This document shows, in pieces, positions 1-7,574 of a stretch of DNA of 34,936 nt. Origin of the DNA: a virus; IMG/VR virus record IMGVR_UViG_3300031521_000217, positions 1 to 34,936 of that record; one strand, written 5' to 3'. Position 1 is the stretch's first letter; each line of letters opens with the position of its first letter. Position numbers and translations under genes: made by a program. The notes under the pieces are model-generated. The model ran no database searches and was not told the origin of the DNA. It saw nothing but the letters and a program-made list of their open reading frames with translations.

Positions 1-341
1 AGTGGTATATCTTTAGATTTATCTATACTTGAATCATAAATTGTATCACCATTTAAATTTAAAGAAAAATATTTTAATTCTTTAACATAAGATTCATATA
101 ACTCCTTATTTGATTTAATTGTAACTTTTTTTTCTATTTTAATATCAGTTATTGTTTCAGAAAAATTTAAGTCTTTTTTTTTACTTTCTTTTTTTATAAC
201 AAGTGGCTCAGAAGGTTTATCCATTATTAATTTCTCACCTTCAACTGCTTTATATTGATATTTCTCTATCAAATCAGCTTCTTTCTTCTTTGATATAGTC
301 TTTTTTTTAATTTCTTGACTATTATCCAATTCTTCTGACAT
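1..341 (-). CDS. Partial lysine-rich protein, runs off left edge
   Basis: The reading frame opens with ATG at 339-341 on the minus strand (MSEELDNSQEIKKK...) and stays open to position 1, so at least 113 residues are coded and the C-terminus lies outside the window. The visible part is rich in Lys, Glu and Ser and looks low-complexity or disordered, with a more ordered stretch near the edge (ELYESYVKELKYFSLNLNG). No family is recognised. It is divergent from the endonuclease gene at 431, and two AT-rich promoter-like motifs (361-372 and 388-399) precede it. Confidence 0.75.
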   Translation of the reverse strand, partial: MSEELDNSQEIKKKTISKKKEADLIEKYQYKAVEGEKLIMDKPSEPLVIKKESKKKDLNFSETITDIKIEKKVTIKSNKELYESYVKELKYFSLNLNGDTIYDSSIDKSKDIP

Positions 342-360
342 ATCTATAAACTTTTTTTTC

Positions 361-372
361 TTTATATATAAA
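361..372 (-). promoter_or_regulatory. Candidate phage promoter element for the gene ending at 341
   Basis: On the minus strand this reads TTTATATATAAA, a variant of the TTTATATATACT motif found before several transcription units here, 19 bases before the ATG. A second variant, TTTATATATATT, lies at 388-399. Inference from recurrence and position only. Confidence 0.35.
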
Positions 373-416
373 AATTATATACCTCAGAATATATATAAAA
401 AAAAAGAAATCAAAAA

Positions 417-428
417 TTTATATATACT
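417..428 (+). promoter_or_regulatory. Candidate phage promoter element TTTATATATACT
   Basis: An exact 12-base match to elements at 11495-11506 and 21475-21486. Only two bases separate it from the ATG at 431. If it works like a T4-type late promoter, transcription would begin at or next to the start codon, giving a nearly leaderless mRNA. Confidence 0.45.
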
Positions 429-430
429 GT

Positions 431-1321
431 ATGGGTAAAAAATTAACAACAGATGAATTTATACATAAAGCAAAAGATGTTCACGGCAACAAATTTGATT
501 ATCATTTAACGAATTATATAAATTATGACACAAAAGTTAAAATTATTTGTCCAGAACACGGTATAATTGAACAAACACCTAGAACACATTTAGAAAATGA
601 TTGTAAAAAATGCTGTATGCAAAAAAGAGCTAAAACAACAGAAGATTTTATAAATGAATCTAAAATTGTTCATGGTGACTTATATGAATATTCATTAGTT
701 AACTATATAAATAGAGTAAAAAAAGTAAAAATAATTTGCAAAGAACATGGAATATTTGAACAAATTCCATATTTACATTTAAAAGGTTGTATATGCTATA
801 AGTGTTTCGCAAAAAACAAATGTGAGTCAACAGAAGATTTTATTGAAAAATCAAAGATTATACATGGTGATAAATATGAATATTTCTTAGTAAAATATGA
901 AAATGTTACAACTAAAATAAAAATAACATGTAAAACTCATGGTGTTTTTGAACAATCACCAAGTTCACATTTACGTGGTTTTGGTTGTCAAATTTGTAAA
1001 AATTCTAAAGGTGAAGAAAAAATATCAGAATTTTTAAAATCAAAAGATATAAAATTTGAAAGAGAAAAAAGATTTTTAAATTGTAGAAATATATTACCAT
1101 TACCATTTGATTTCTATATTCCAGAACATAATACTTGTATTGAATTTGATGGTGAACAACATTTTGTTGAAAAACCAGAATGGAATAATAATTTAGTAAA
1201 TATACAAAAACGAGACGAAATAAAGAATATATACTGTAAAGAAAACAATATTCTTCTATATAGATTTAATTATAAAGAAATTGACGATATAGATAAAAAA
1301 TTAGATAAAATATTCATATGA
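431..1321 (+). CDS. Free-standing homing endonuclease: DUF723-like repeats plus Vsr-like nuclease
   Basis: The 296-residue protein has three tandem copies of a roughly 60-residue module (about residues 7-65, 70-128, 132-190) of the pattern T-x-E-x-F-I-x-K-S/A-K-x-V/I-H-G-D-K-Y-E-Y, then C-x-x-H-G-x-F-E-Q-x-P-x-x-H-L and a C-x-x-C pair. This is the DUF723 type, probably zinc-stabilised and DNA-binding. The C-terminal part (about 195-296) has DFYIPEHNTCIEFDGEQHF, typical of the Vsr/PD-(D/E)XK-like fold in homing endonucleases. It is expected to cut phage DNA and promote its own spread. Its stop overlaps the ATG of the next gene (ATGA, 1318-1321). The family call is strong; the target site is unknown. 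Confidence 0.85.
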   Translation: MGKKLTTDEFIHKAKDVHGNKFDYHLTNYINYDTKVKIICPEHGIIEQTPRTHLENDCKKCCMQKRAKTTEDFINESKIVHGDLYEYSLVNYINRVKKVKIICKEHGIFEQIPYLHLKGCICYKCFAKNKCESTEDFIEKSKIIHGDKYEYFLVKYENVTTKIKITCKTHGVFEQSPSSHLRGFGCQICKNSKGEEKISEFLKSKDIKFEREKRFLNCRNILPLPFDFYIPEHNTCIEFDGEQHFVEKPEWNNNLVNIQKRDEIKNIYCKENNILLYRFNYKEIDDIDKKLDKIFI

Positions 1322-2094
1322 AAGTTTTAAAATATAGTAGATATTCATTTTTTAATGATATGAACATTATCAATGAGGGGTCGGAGTTTCAGAATTTTCA
1401 ATTTGGAATTGAGCCGATGGGTACACAAGGAGGCGGGGGAAATTACGCCTTTGCTCAGGATCCATCTTCATCATATTATAACTACCAGGATAGTCCATAC
1501 ACTGACTTCTATGCTCGTCAATCTGGTTTAGTAGCGAATCTTAACTTGATGATGAAAAATATGCGTGGTCAAAACGGCATGATATATAGAGAAGAAAATC
1601 CATTCTTAGAAGATATAAATTTATATAAAAATTTAAAAATACTTAGAATATACGAAAATAACAATCTAAAATTAGATTTATTTATATCCTTTGAATATAA
1701 TGATGGTGAATATTTTGGCGCATATAGAAATTTTAATGGATTAGCTAAACCTAAATTTGAATCTGAAGTCTTTTATGAACCAGAATATCAATATAGATTT
1801 GATGCTGAATATAAAATAAAATTGAGCAATTATTTCTACAAAAAATTAGAAAAATGGTTTATACCCGATAAAGGATTCTATAAAAACCTTAAACCAGATA
1901 CAAAAATCAAAAACAACTTAGGCGAACTATATGAAATGAACGCAGAACAAGTTGTTGAAGTTCTTGGTTATAACTTAAGTAGTGATGGAAAACCTTTTGT
2001 TATGATAAAAGTTAAAGATAAAACATACCATATTGAAAATAATGATTTCTACTACTTCAAATATAGATTTGAAAAATTGAATCAAAATTTATAA
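1318..2094 (+). CDS. Hypothetical protein with compositionally distinct N-terminal third
   Basis: The 258-residue product is not recognised. It starts MKVLKYSRYSFFNDMNIINE, loosely like the tagged family. It then has a Gly/Ser/Tyr/Gln-rich segment (about residues 20-85, including MGTQGGGGNYAFAQDP) whose DNA (about 1370-1580) is clearly richer in G and C than its surroundings. From about residue 88 the composition returns to the Lys/Asn/Tyr-rich local style, and the C-terminal 70 residues (NLGELYEMNAEQVVEVLGY...) could be a small beta domain. The start overlaps the endonuclease stop by ATGA. The N-terminal part may derive from a structural or low-complexity gene carried with the endonuclease; this is inference. 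Confidence 0.7.
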   Translation: MKVLKYSRYSFFNDMNIINEGSEFQNFQFGIEPMGTQGGGGNYAFAQDPSSSYYNYQDSPYTDFYARQSGLVANLNLMMKNMRGQNGMIYREENPFLEDINLYKNLKILRIYENNNLKLDLFISFEYNDGEYFGAYRNFNGLAKPKFESEVFYEPEYQYRFDAEYKIKLSNYFYKKLEKWFIPDKGFYKNLKPDTKIKNNLGELYEMNAEQVVEVLGYNLSSDGKPFVMIKVKDKTYHIENNDFYYFKYRFEKLNQNL

Positions 2095-2096
2095 AA

Positions 2097-2654
2097 ATGA
2101 AATACATAAAATCTTTCGAATCATACAAAATAGAAATACTACCACCATTTTATAGTCATCGCTCATATTATGAACTTCCAGATTATTTTAATGATGGTGA
2201 TTTATTTGAATATTTTAAGTTAACATATATAGATGAGCATCATTATGATGATTATGAATATGATGAGTATGATGATTCTCACTATAACACTGAATATAAA
2301 GATAAAGATAGAAAAAGTTGGAGAGATATAGATTATTGTAATTATAAACTTGATAGTGTAAAAAGATTAAGAGTATTAAGAAGTGATATTTTAAGTTATA
2401 TCAATGACTTTTATAGATTTGATGATAACTACAAAAAATATGGATTTGATTACACACCAAACATTACAGATTTTAATTTTATTTGGGATTTTAATTCAAA
2501 AAATGAAGATAAAGAACAAATAAGAACTCTAAGATGTTTATCTATAAAAACATATTCTGGTACATATAAAACAAAACCAGATGAATCAGAAGAACTAATT
2601 AAATATTTATCTGATCCTGAACTTTATTTAAATACGAAAAAGTACAATTTATGA
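2097..2654 (+). CDS. End-tagged family protein, acidic Tyr/Asp-rich core
   Basis: A 185-residue protein with the shared N-terminal tag MKYIKSFESY and C-terminal NTKKYNL. The core is unusually rich in Asp, Tyr and His (HHYDDYEYDEYDDSHY at about residues 48-63), followed by a more regular part with FNFIWDFNSKN. No domain is recognised. The stop codon overlaps the ATG of the next tagged gene (2651-2654), so translation is probably coupled. Only two bases separate it from the gene before. Confidence 0.8.
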   Translation: MKYIKSFESYKIEILPPFYSHRSYYELPDYFNDGDLFEYFKLTYIDEHHYDDYEYDEYDDSHYNTEYKDKDRKSWRDIDYCNYKLDSVKRLRVLRSDILSYINDFYRFDDNYKKYGFDYTPNITDFNFIWDFNSKNEDKEQIRTLRCLSIKTYSGTYKTKPDESEELIKYLSDPELYLNTKKYNL

Positions 2655-2953
2655 AATATCTAAAATCTTTTGAATCAGAAAAAAAATTTAATATTGGCGA
2701 TATCGTAGTTGCTAAAGATGTAAGACAAGCGACAGATATCAATTCTAAAGGTGAATGGAATTGGCAAAATCCAAAATTTATAGGTAAGATTATAAAATAT
2801 AGTAATTGGGCAATGCAATATGTAATACTAGTTGAAACATCTAAATATGAAGATGAAAGATATGTTCCAAAATCAAGAATAATGAGATTAGCAAATCCAA
2901 AAGAATTAGAAGAATATAATTTAACAATATCAACAAAAAAATACAATTTATAA
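2651..2953 (+). CDS. End-tagged family protein with SH3-like GDIV core
   Basis: 100 residues: tag MKYLKSFESEKK, then FNIGDIVVAKD, a pattern typical of small SH3/KOW-like beta barrels, continuing with GKIIKYSNWAMQYVILVE, and a C-terminal module MRLANPKELEEYNL...STKKYNL. It is the last plus-strand gene before a terminator, with stop TAA and no downstream start, yet it keeps KYNL. That argues the terminal peptide is selected as protein rather than as an initiation site for a next gene. Confidence 0.82.
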   Translation: MKYLKSFESEKKFNIGDIVVAKDVRQATDINSKGEWNWQNPKFIGKIIKYSNWAMQYVILVETSKYEDERYVPKSRIMRLANPKELEEYNLTISTKKYNL

Positions 2954-2983
2954 AAAAGTCAAACATAATTGTTTGACTTTTTT
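2952..2983. terminator. Bidirectional terminator between convergent genes
   Basis: A perfect 14-bp stem (AAAAAAGTCAAACA with TGTTTGACTTTTTT) around a TAAT loop, with A and T runs on the two flanks, placed exactly between the convergent genes ending at 2953 and 2988. Confidence 0.9.
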
Positions 2984-2987
2984 GTTT

Positions 2988-3632
2988 TTAAGCTATCATA
3001 GAATTTTTATGATTTGAATATATTTTAAATAATAGTTCTTTAAGATTTTCAGTTTTTCCATCTGTAAAATTCATATTTTTTAATTGAATAATAATCTCAC
3101 AAATTTTAGTCTTATCAAATTCTAGATATTTGTTTGTTTTAAAATTGTGCTCAATTTTAAATAATTCTTTTTCTGAATTACCAGGAATACACATATCTGA
3201 AATCACCTTTGTATCTTCTACAATTCTAGTTCTAGATGTAGCATCATAATTAGAATCATCTATATCATCAGTAACAATTTCTTTTATTTGCTTAGCTAAG
3301 CTATTAGCCAAAAATATTTCAGATTTTTTAAAGAAATCTTCTGGATCAATTCCATTAATTTCTTTAAAATTATGCAGAAATAAAATTTTCTGAATTTTAC
3401 TACCATCATCTAACATATAATATGTAGAATCTTCTGTTAACACTTTCACCACATTAGTAGGATCAAATTTTGACTCATATACTTTATCTATAAAATCCAT
3501 ATCATTATCTTTTAAATATTTTTTAATAAGGTCTTCAATAAATGAACTTTTATTGATGTTTCTTTCTGTTGCTAATAAATCAAATGCCGAATATAATGAA
3601 TCGTCAATTGAATAGGTTTTTGTTGTTTTCAT
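2988..3632 (-). CDS. Ribbon-helix-helix N-terminal DNA-binding protein
   Basis: The 214-residue protein starts MKTTKTYSIDDSLYSAFDLL and continues ERNINKSSFIEDLIKKYLKDN, a good match to a CopG/Arc-type ribbon-helix-helix domain in residues 1-43. The remaining 170 residues are not recognised; they may form an effector or oligomerisation domain. A transcription regulator is the natural reading. It is divergent from gp46, and the 137-base intergenic region holds three 13-bp direct repeats, a plausible operator. The sequence gives no direct evidence of its targets. Confidence 0.75.
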   Translation of the reverse strand: MKTTKTYSIDDSLYSAFDLLATERNINKSSFIEDLIKKYLKDNDMDFIDKVYESKFDPTNVVKVLTEDSTYYMLDDGSKIQKILFLHNFKEINGIDPEDFFKKSEIFLANSLAKQIKEIVTDDIDDSNYDATSRTRIVEDTKVISDMCIPGNSEKELFKIEHNFKTNKYLEFDKTKICEIIIQLKNMNFTDGKTENLKELLFKIYSNHKNSMIA

Positions 3633-3682
3633 ATAACTTTGATTGTTTTTTATTATATATTTAATTATTTAAGTCCAAAATG

Positions 3683-3721
3683 TTATTTTTAACATTTATT
3701 TTTAACATTTATTTTTAAAAT
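3683..3721 (+). repeat. Three tandem 13-bp repeats, possible operator
   Basis: TTATTTTTAACAT occurs at 3683-3695 and 3696-3708, then TTATTTTTAAAAT at 3709-3721. They lie between the RHH gene (start 3632, minus) and gp46 (start 3769, plus). RHH proteins often bind tandem short repeats, so autoregulation and control of gp46 is inferred. Confidence 0.55.
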
Positions 3722-3768
3722 AAAATAATTTTTATAACTTTTTCAAATTATTCATATATAATGTGTAT

Positions 3769-3990
3769 ATGATAATTAAATCCATTTCACTTAGAAACTT
3801 TAAATCTTTCGGAAACAACACACAATCCTTAGATTTTAATACCACTACAGGTGACTTAATACTTTTTTCAGGTAGTAATGGTGCTGGCAAGTGCCTTTCT
3901 CCTGATACTGAAATAGAAATCATTGTTGAAGATGATGAAACAATGTTATTGTTGCTTAATTTTATTAAAAACAGAAATAAACCATTATAA
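3769..3990 (+). CDS. 46: gp46-like recombination ATPase, N-terminal extein plus IntN of split intein
   Basis: Start chosen at ATG 3769 (MIIKSISLRNFKSFGNN); an in-frame GTG at 3763 adds only two residues. Residues 1-41 are the N-terminus of an SbcC/T4 gp46-type ATPase, ending in the Walker A sequence FSGSNGAGK. Residue 42 is the first of an intein, CLSPDTEIEIIVEDD, matching intein block A with catalytic Cys1. The fragment ends after 32 intein residues at TAA 3988-3990. It lacks block B and the rest of the ATPase, which are coded at 5225-7207. The product should act only after trans-splicing, giving a roughly 580-residue protein, close to T4 gp46 in length. Confidence 0.85.
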   Translation: MIIKSISLRNFKSFGNNTQSLDFNTTTGDLILFSGSNGAGKCLSPDTEIEIIVEDDETMLLLLNFIKNRNKPL

Positions 3991-5587
3991 GCGATTAATA
4001 TATACAATAAAAACACTATGAGACTAAATAATGATAAATTTTTCAAACATTTTAAAGAAGATTATCTTTTATACTTAAATGATTCTTTTAAAAACAAATC
4101 TATTACTTATATTAAATTAGATATTAAAAAACAATTTAAAAAATTACAAATTAAAAACAATTTAAAAAGATTAACAATAAGAAATATTGATTATTGGTTA
4201 ATAAGAGGTTGGAGTTTAGATGAGACATTAATAAAAATAAAAAGTTTTAAAGATAATTGGAAAACAATTAAATATTCTATATTGAATATAGAATACTGGA
4301 TAAATAAAGGATACTCTTATGAAGATGCAAAATTAAAAAAAACAGAAATACATAAAGACAGAGGTGCTAAAGCGGCAAAAACTAGATTATCTGATCCGAA
4401 TCACAAAAAAATGATATCACCATTTACAGAAGAATATTGGATAAATAAAGGTTTCACAGATAAAGATGAAATAAAAATAAAAATAAATTCACAGCGAAAA
4501 AATAATATAAATTACTGGTTAAATAAAGGTTTTAGCGAGAGCGAATCTAAAATAAAAGTTTCTGATTATCAAAAAGAAAATAGTCAAAAATCAATAAAAA
4601 ATTGGCAATCTAAAAAAGGGACACCAGAATATAACAAAAAACAAGTAACAAATATAGAATATTATATTGATAAAGGTTTTTCTATTGAAGAATCTGAAAA
4701 ATTATTAAAAGAAAGACAAACAACTTTCACATTAGAAAAATGTATTATTAAAAATGGTATAGAAAAAGGAACCGAAATATTCAATAATAGACAAGATAAA
4801 TGGATTAAAAAAATGTTTAATGAAAATACTTGTATGTCAACAGGTAGAAGTTTGATGTCAGATAAATTTATTGATAAAATAATAGAAGCTATAAATGATA
4901 ATAATATAACAAAAAATTTTTTATATGGTATAGACGAAAGATTTATATATGATAAAATATCAAAAAAGGCAAATAGATATGATTTGTGCTATAATAATAA
5001 AATAATAGAATTTAATGGTGATTTTTGGCATAGTAATCCTAAAATTTTTAAGGCGGATGATATACACAGAATAAAAAAAATAAAATGTTCAGATATTTGG
5101 AAATCAGATAATAGAAAAATAGAATCAGCAAAAGAGCACAATTATGAAGTTTTAATTATATGGGAATCAGAATATATAAATAATGAAACTGAAATAATAA
5201 ATAAATGTAAAAAATTTTTAATAGATGAAAATTAGTTTAAAAGATTTATATGACTTCAACAATGAAACTGGATTAGTAAACAGTGGAAATATAAAAGTTG
5301 AAACTATATCAGGCTTCAAAAAAATTGAAGCTGTAGACATTACAGCAAAAAATTCAAAAAAAATTATAATAAAAACTGAAAGTTTTCAAATTTCAACTTC
5401 ACCAGAACATCTATTATATAAAAAAGATTGGGAAAAATCTAAAAATTTAAATATTGGCGATTATATAGACACTATAAATGGATATGAAAAAATAATAGAT
5501 ATAAAAAACGATAATACTAAGCAAGACTTATTTGATATTCAAGTAGAAGGATCCGAATTTATTGCTAATGGTATAAGAAGCCATAAT
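3892..5587 (+). mobile_element. Atypically split intein with embedded homing endonuclease gene
   Basis: The element runs from the Cys1 codon (3892-3894) to the last Asn codon (5585-5587). IntN is 32 residues, IntC is 121 residues, and an independent Vsr-like endonuclease ORF (4018-5235) separates them. The insertion lies between the Lys and Ser of Walker A (GSNGAGK | SS), a conserved site of the kind inteins favour. Block A (CLSPDTEIEI), block B-like (TSPEHLLY), NIGDYI and blocks F/G (LFDIQVEG...ANGIRSHN followed by Ser) are visible. The architecture matches published fractured genes, and the short IntN matches atypically split inteins such as AceL-TerL. Confidence 0.85.
4018..5235 (+). CDS. 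Vsr-like homing endonuclease inside the split intein locus
   Basis: 405 residues. The N-terminal two thirds carry at least five imperfect repeats of YW-x-N-K-G-F/W/Y-S-x-E-x-A/S with basic spacers (for example EYWINKGYSYEDAK, EYWINKGFTDKDE, NYWLNKGFSESES, EYYIDKGFSIEES), probably DNA-contacting modules. The C-terminal part holds RYDLCYNNKIIEFNGDFWHS (ending near residue 337) and later EHNYEVLIIWESEY, the Vsr/EDxHD nuclease pattern. It would cut intein-less gp46 alleles. It is 27 bases downstream of the IntN stop in the same frame, and its end overlaps the IntC start by 11 bases, so the three ORFs appear translationally linked. Confidence 0.85.
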   Translation: MRLNNDKFFKHFKEDYLLYLNDSFKNKSITYIKLDIKKQFKKLQIKNNLKRLTIRNIDYWLIRGWSLDETLIKIKSFKDNWKTIKYSILNIEYWINKGYSYEDAKLKKTEIHKDRGAKAAKTRLSDPNHKKMISPFTEEYWINKGFTDKDEIKIKINSQRKNNINYWLNKGFSESESKIKVSDYQKENSQKSIKNWQSKKGTPEYNKKQVTNIEYYIDKGFSIEESEKLLKERQTTFTLEKCIIKNGIEKGTEIFNNRQDKWIKKMFNENTCMSTGRSLMSDKFIDKIIEAINDNNITKNFLYGIDERFIYDKISKKANRYDLCYNNKIIEFNGDFWHSNPKIFKADDIHRIKKIKCSDIWKSDNRKIESAKEHNYEVLIIWESEYINNETEIINKCKKFLIDEN

Positions 5588-7207
5588 TCATCTTTTCAAC
5601 AATCATTTGACTTTTCATTATTTGGTATAGTGAGAGGTAAAAATGGTAAAAGAGTTCCGCAAACAATACTTCCTAATAGAATAAACAAAAATCTTGAAGC
5701 AGAAATAGAATTTATCAATAATACATCAGATGTTATAAAAATTTCAAGAGGTTTAGAACCAAACTATGCTAAAATTGTCATAAATGATTTAGATGAAACT
5801 AAAAAATTTAAAAATTTTAAAAAAGAAGATAGAGACAGTGTTATAGGTTTTGATTTTGAAACATATAAAAGTTTCATTTCAATGTCAGTATCTGATTTTG
5901 CAAATTTTATAGATTTATCACCTGAAGATAAAAGAAATATAATAAATAAGCTATTCAATATTCAAGATTTAGATAACTATCTATCATTAAGCAATGGATT
6001 GATTAAACAAGCGAATGATGAAAAATTAAAATATGAAACTATTGTTGAAGCAAACAACACAAACATTACAGCACTAAATCAAAATATAATTAACATTAAA
6101 AGGAATGGTGTTATTGATAAAGATAAAGAAATAATAAAACTTGAAGCTGAAAAAAATTCCAAAAGAGATCCATTTATACAGTTAAAAAAAGATATTTCTG
6201 ATTTTGATGAAAAATTAAATTCTTTGGAGAAAAAAAGACAAGATTTGGAGAATCAAAGAAATATTATTTATAATGATATACTTGAAATTAAAGTTGATGT
6301 TAAAAATTCAAATAATAAATTAAACATTTATAATTCTGGCTCTTGTCCTGTATGTGGAACAGAATTAAATGATGAAAAGCATTTACATGATTTAAGTGAT
6401 ATTAAATCCGAATGCGAATCTTTTGGAGAAAAACTTCAAATCTTGGAGAATAATAAAAACACTTTAACACTAACTTTAACACAAATTTCTAATCAAAAAG
6501 AATCATTATATAAACAAAAAAGTAATACAACTATCAAATTAAACAATTTAATTTTTGAATTAAAAACAATCACTAAAAAAATATCAGAATTAAAAGAAAC
6601 ATCAAATGATATATCTATATCTGAACTAGAAAAAAACATAAACGATATTAAAAATAAAAATATCGAAAATATAAAAATAATAACTGAAGCTGAGAAACAA
6701 ATTGAGATTTATAATGAGTTAAAAACTGTTTTCTCTAACAATGGAATAAGAAAAAGTATTATTAAAAATATTGTTAAGCCAATAAATGTATATTTAAAAG
6801 ATATCTTAGATGAAATGAAATCAGAATATAGTGTTAAGATCGATGATGAGTTCAATGTCAATATATATGAGAGAATGATAAATGAAGTGCATGCAGAGAG
6901 TTTATCTATGGGAGAGTCTAAAAAAATAAACATATCCATAGCACTTTCATATTTGAAATTAATATTAAAATTTAGAAAATTAAACATTTTATTTTTAGAT
7001 GAGGTTTTTTCAAGTATGGAACCAGATAGTGTAGAATATGCATTAAATGTACTTAAACAATTCTCAAAAGAATTTAATTTAAATATTATCATACTTGATC
7101 CTAAGGTTTATTTTAAAGATGATTCGCCTGGATATTCAATGTTTGATAGAGTTATTAAAATTAACAAAAAATTAAAATTCTCAATCTTAAATGAAGAAAA
7201 AATATAA
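5225..7207 (+). CDS. 46: gp46-like recombination ATPase, IntC plus C-terminal extein
   Basis: Residues 1-121 are the C-terminal intein part (MKISLKDLYDFNN... to GIRSHN); Ser122 is the +1 extein residue. The rest continues the SbcC/gp46 ATPase: SSFQQSFDFSLFG completing Walker A, a long coiled-coil region with a zinc-hook-like CPVCG at about 374-378, ABC signature LSMGESKK near 560 and Walker B ILFLDEVFSS near 590. With its gp47 nuclease partner (not in this window) it would process DNA ends for recombination-dependent replication. Start ATG 5225 overlaps the endonuclease end. There is no functional ATPase without splicing. Confidence 0.9.
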   Translation: MKISLKDLYDFNNETGLVNSGNIKVETISGFKKIEAVDITAKNSKKIIIKTESFQISTSPEHLLYKKDWEKSKNLNIGDYIDTINGYEKIIDIKNDNTKQDLFDIQVEGSEFIANGIRSHNSSFQQSFDFSLFGIVRGKNGKRVPQTILPNRINKNLEAEIEFINNTSDVIKISRGLEPNYAKIVINDLDETKKFKNFKKEDRDSVIGFDFETYKSFISMSVSDFANFIDLSPEDKRNIINKLFNIQDLDNYLSLSNGLIKQANDEKLKYETIVEANNTNITALNQNIINIKRNGVIDKDKEIIKLEAEKNSKRDPFIQLKKDISDFDEKLNSLEKKRQDLENQRNIIYNDILEIKVDVKNSNNKLNIYNSGSCPVCGTELNDEKHLHDLSDIKSECESFGEKLQILENNKNTLTLTLTQISNQKESLYKQKSNTTIKLNNLIFELKTITKKISELKETSNDISISELEKNINDIKNKNIENIKIITEAEKQIEIYNELKTVFSNNGIRKSIIKNIVKPINVYLKDILDEMKSEYSVKIDDEFNVNIYERMINEVHAESLSMGESKKINISIALSYLKLILKFRKLNILFLDEVFSSMEPDSVEYALNVLKQFSKEFNLNIIILDPKVYFKDDSPGYSMFDRVIKINKKLKFSILNEEKI

Positions 7208-7565
7208 ATCAATAGAAAACGGTATAGAATATACCGTTATTGAAGACACTAGTTGTGCAGATTTAGTCAAGTGTGAAAGTGGTACAAGTGAAATACCTGG
7301 CTATATAAAAATAATTATAGTTGATGGAAGAGATGAAACATTCTATTTTTACAATGATATAGATTATAAAATTTTATATGAAAATAAAGAGTATAATTTC
7401 TGTGTAATGCACAATGTGTATGGACCATCTTGGAGTAGATTCATGTGCAAAGATAAATATTATATTTTGGGTAGAGAATATGAATATAAAGATTGGCTCA
7501 TTAAAAGTAAAAAATTTATTAGAAGATATAAACTTTCTAAAATTAAAAAAGCATCAGAACTATGA
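7191..7565 (+). CDS. Hypothetical 124-residue protein after gp46
   Basis: The protein (MKKKYKSIENGIEYTVIED...) is not recognised. It looks like a small alpha/beta protein with beta-rich stretches (IPGYIKIIIVDGRDETFYFY) and a Lys-rich C-terminal end. It overlaps the gp46 end by 17 bases, suggesting translational coupling in the same operon. Its last codons form the left arm of a terminator hairpin. A second, shorter frame at 7414-7623 in this area is a shadow. Confidence 0.7.
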   Translation: MKKKYKSIENGIEYTVIEDTSCADLVKCESGTSEIPGYIKIIIVDGRDETFYFYNDIDYKILYENKEYNFCVMHNVYGPSWSRFMCKDKYYILGREYEYKDWLIKSKKFIRRYKLSKIKKASEL

Positions 7566-7574
7566 TGCTTTTTT
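7545..7574. terminator. Bidirectional terminator
   Basis: 12-bp stem AAAAAAGCATCA / TGATGCTTTTTT with a 6-base loop, between convergent genes ending at 7565 and 7573; it overlaps the last codons of both. Confidence 0.88.

Noticed and set aside
2599-2946. Long antisense ORF across the 2651 gene
   Set aside because: It mirrors a gene with clear tag family ends; its product is hydrophobic and low-quality, as expected for the reverse strand of AT-rich coding DNA.
2651-2953. KYNL as an ssrA-type degradation tag
   Set aside because: ssrA tags typically end in Ala-Ala and are added by tmRNA; KYNL is gene-encoded and has no Ala-Ala end. A different degron is not excluded.
3683-3721. Short tandem repeats as a CRISPR array
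   Set aside because: Units are 13 bases, contiguous and without spacers; no cas genes are present.
3732-4046. Antisense ORF across the gp46 N-terminal part
   Set aside because: It covers the conserved Walker A and intein block A on the other strand; the product is a Leu/Ile/Ser-rich shadow.
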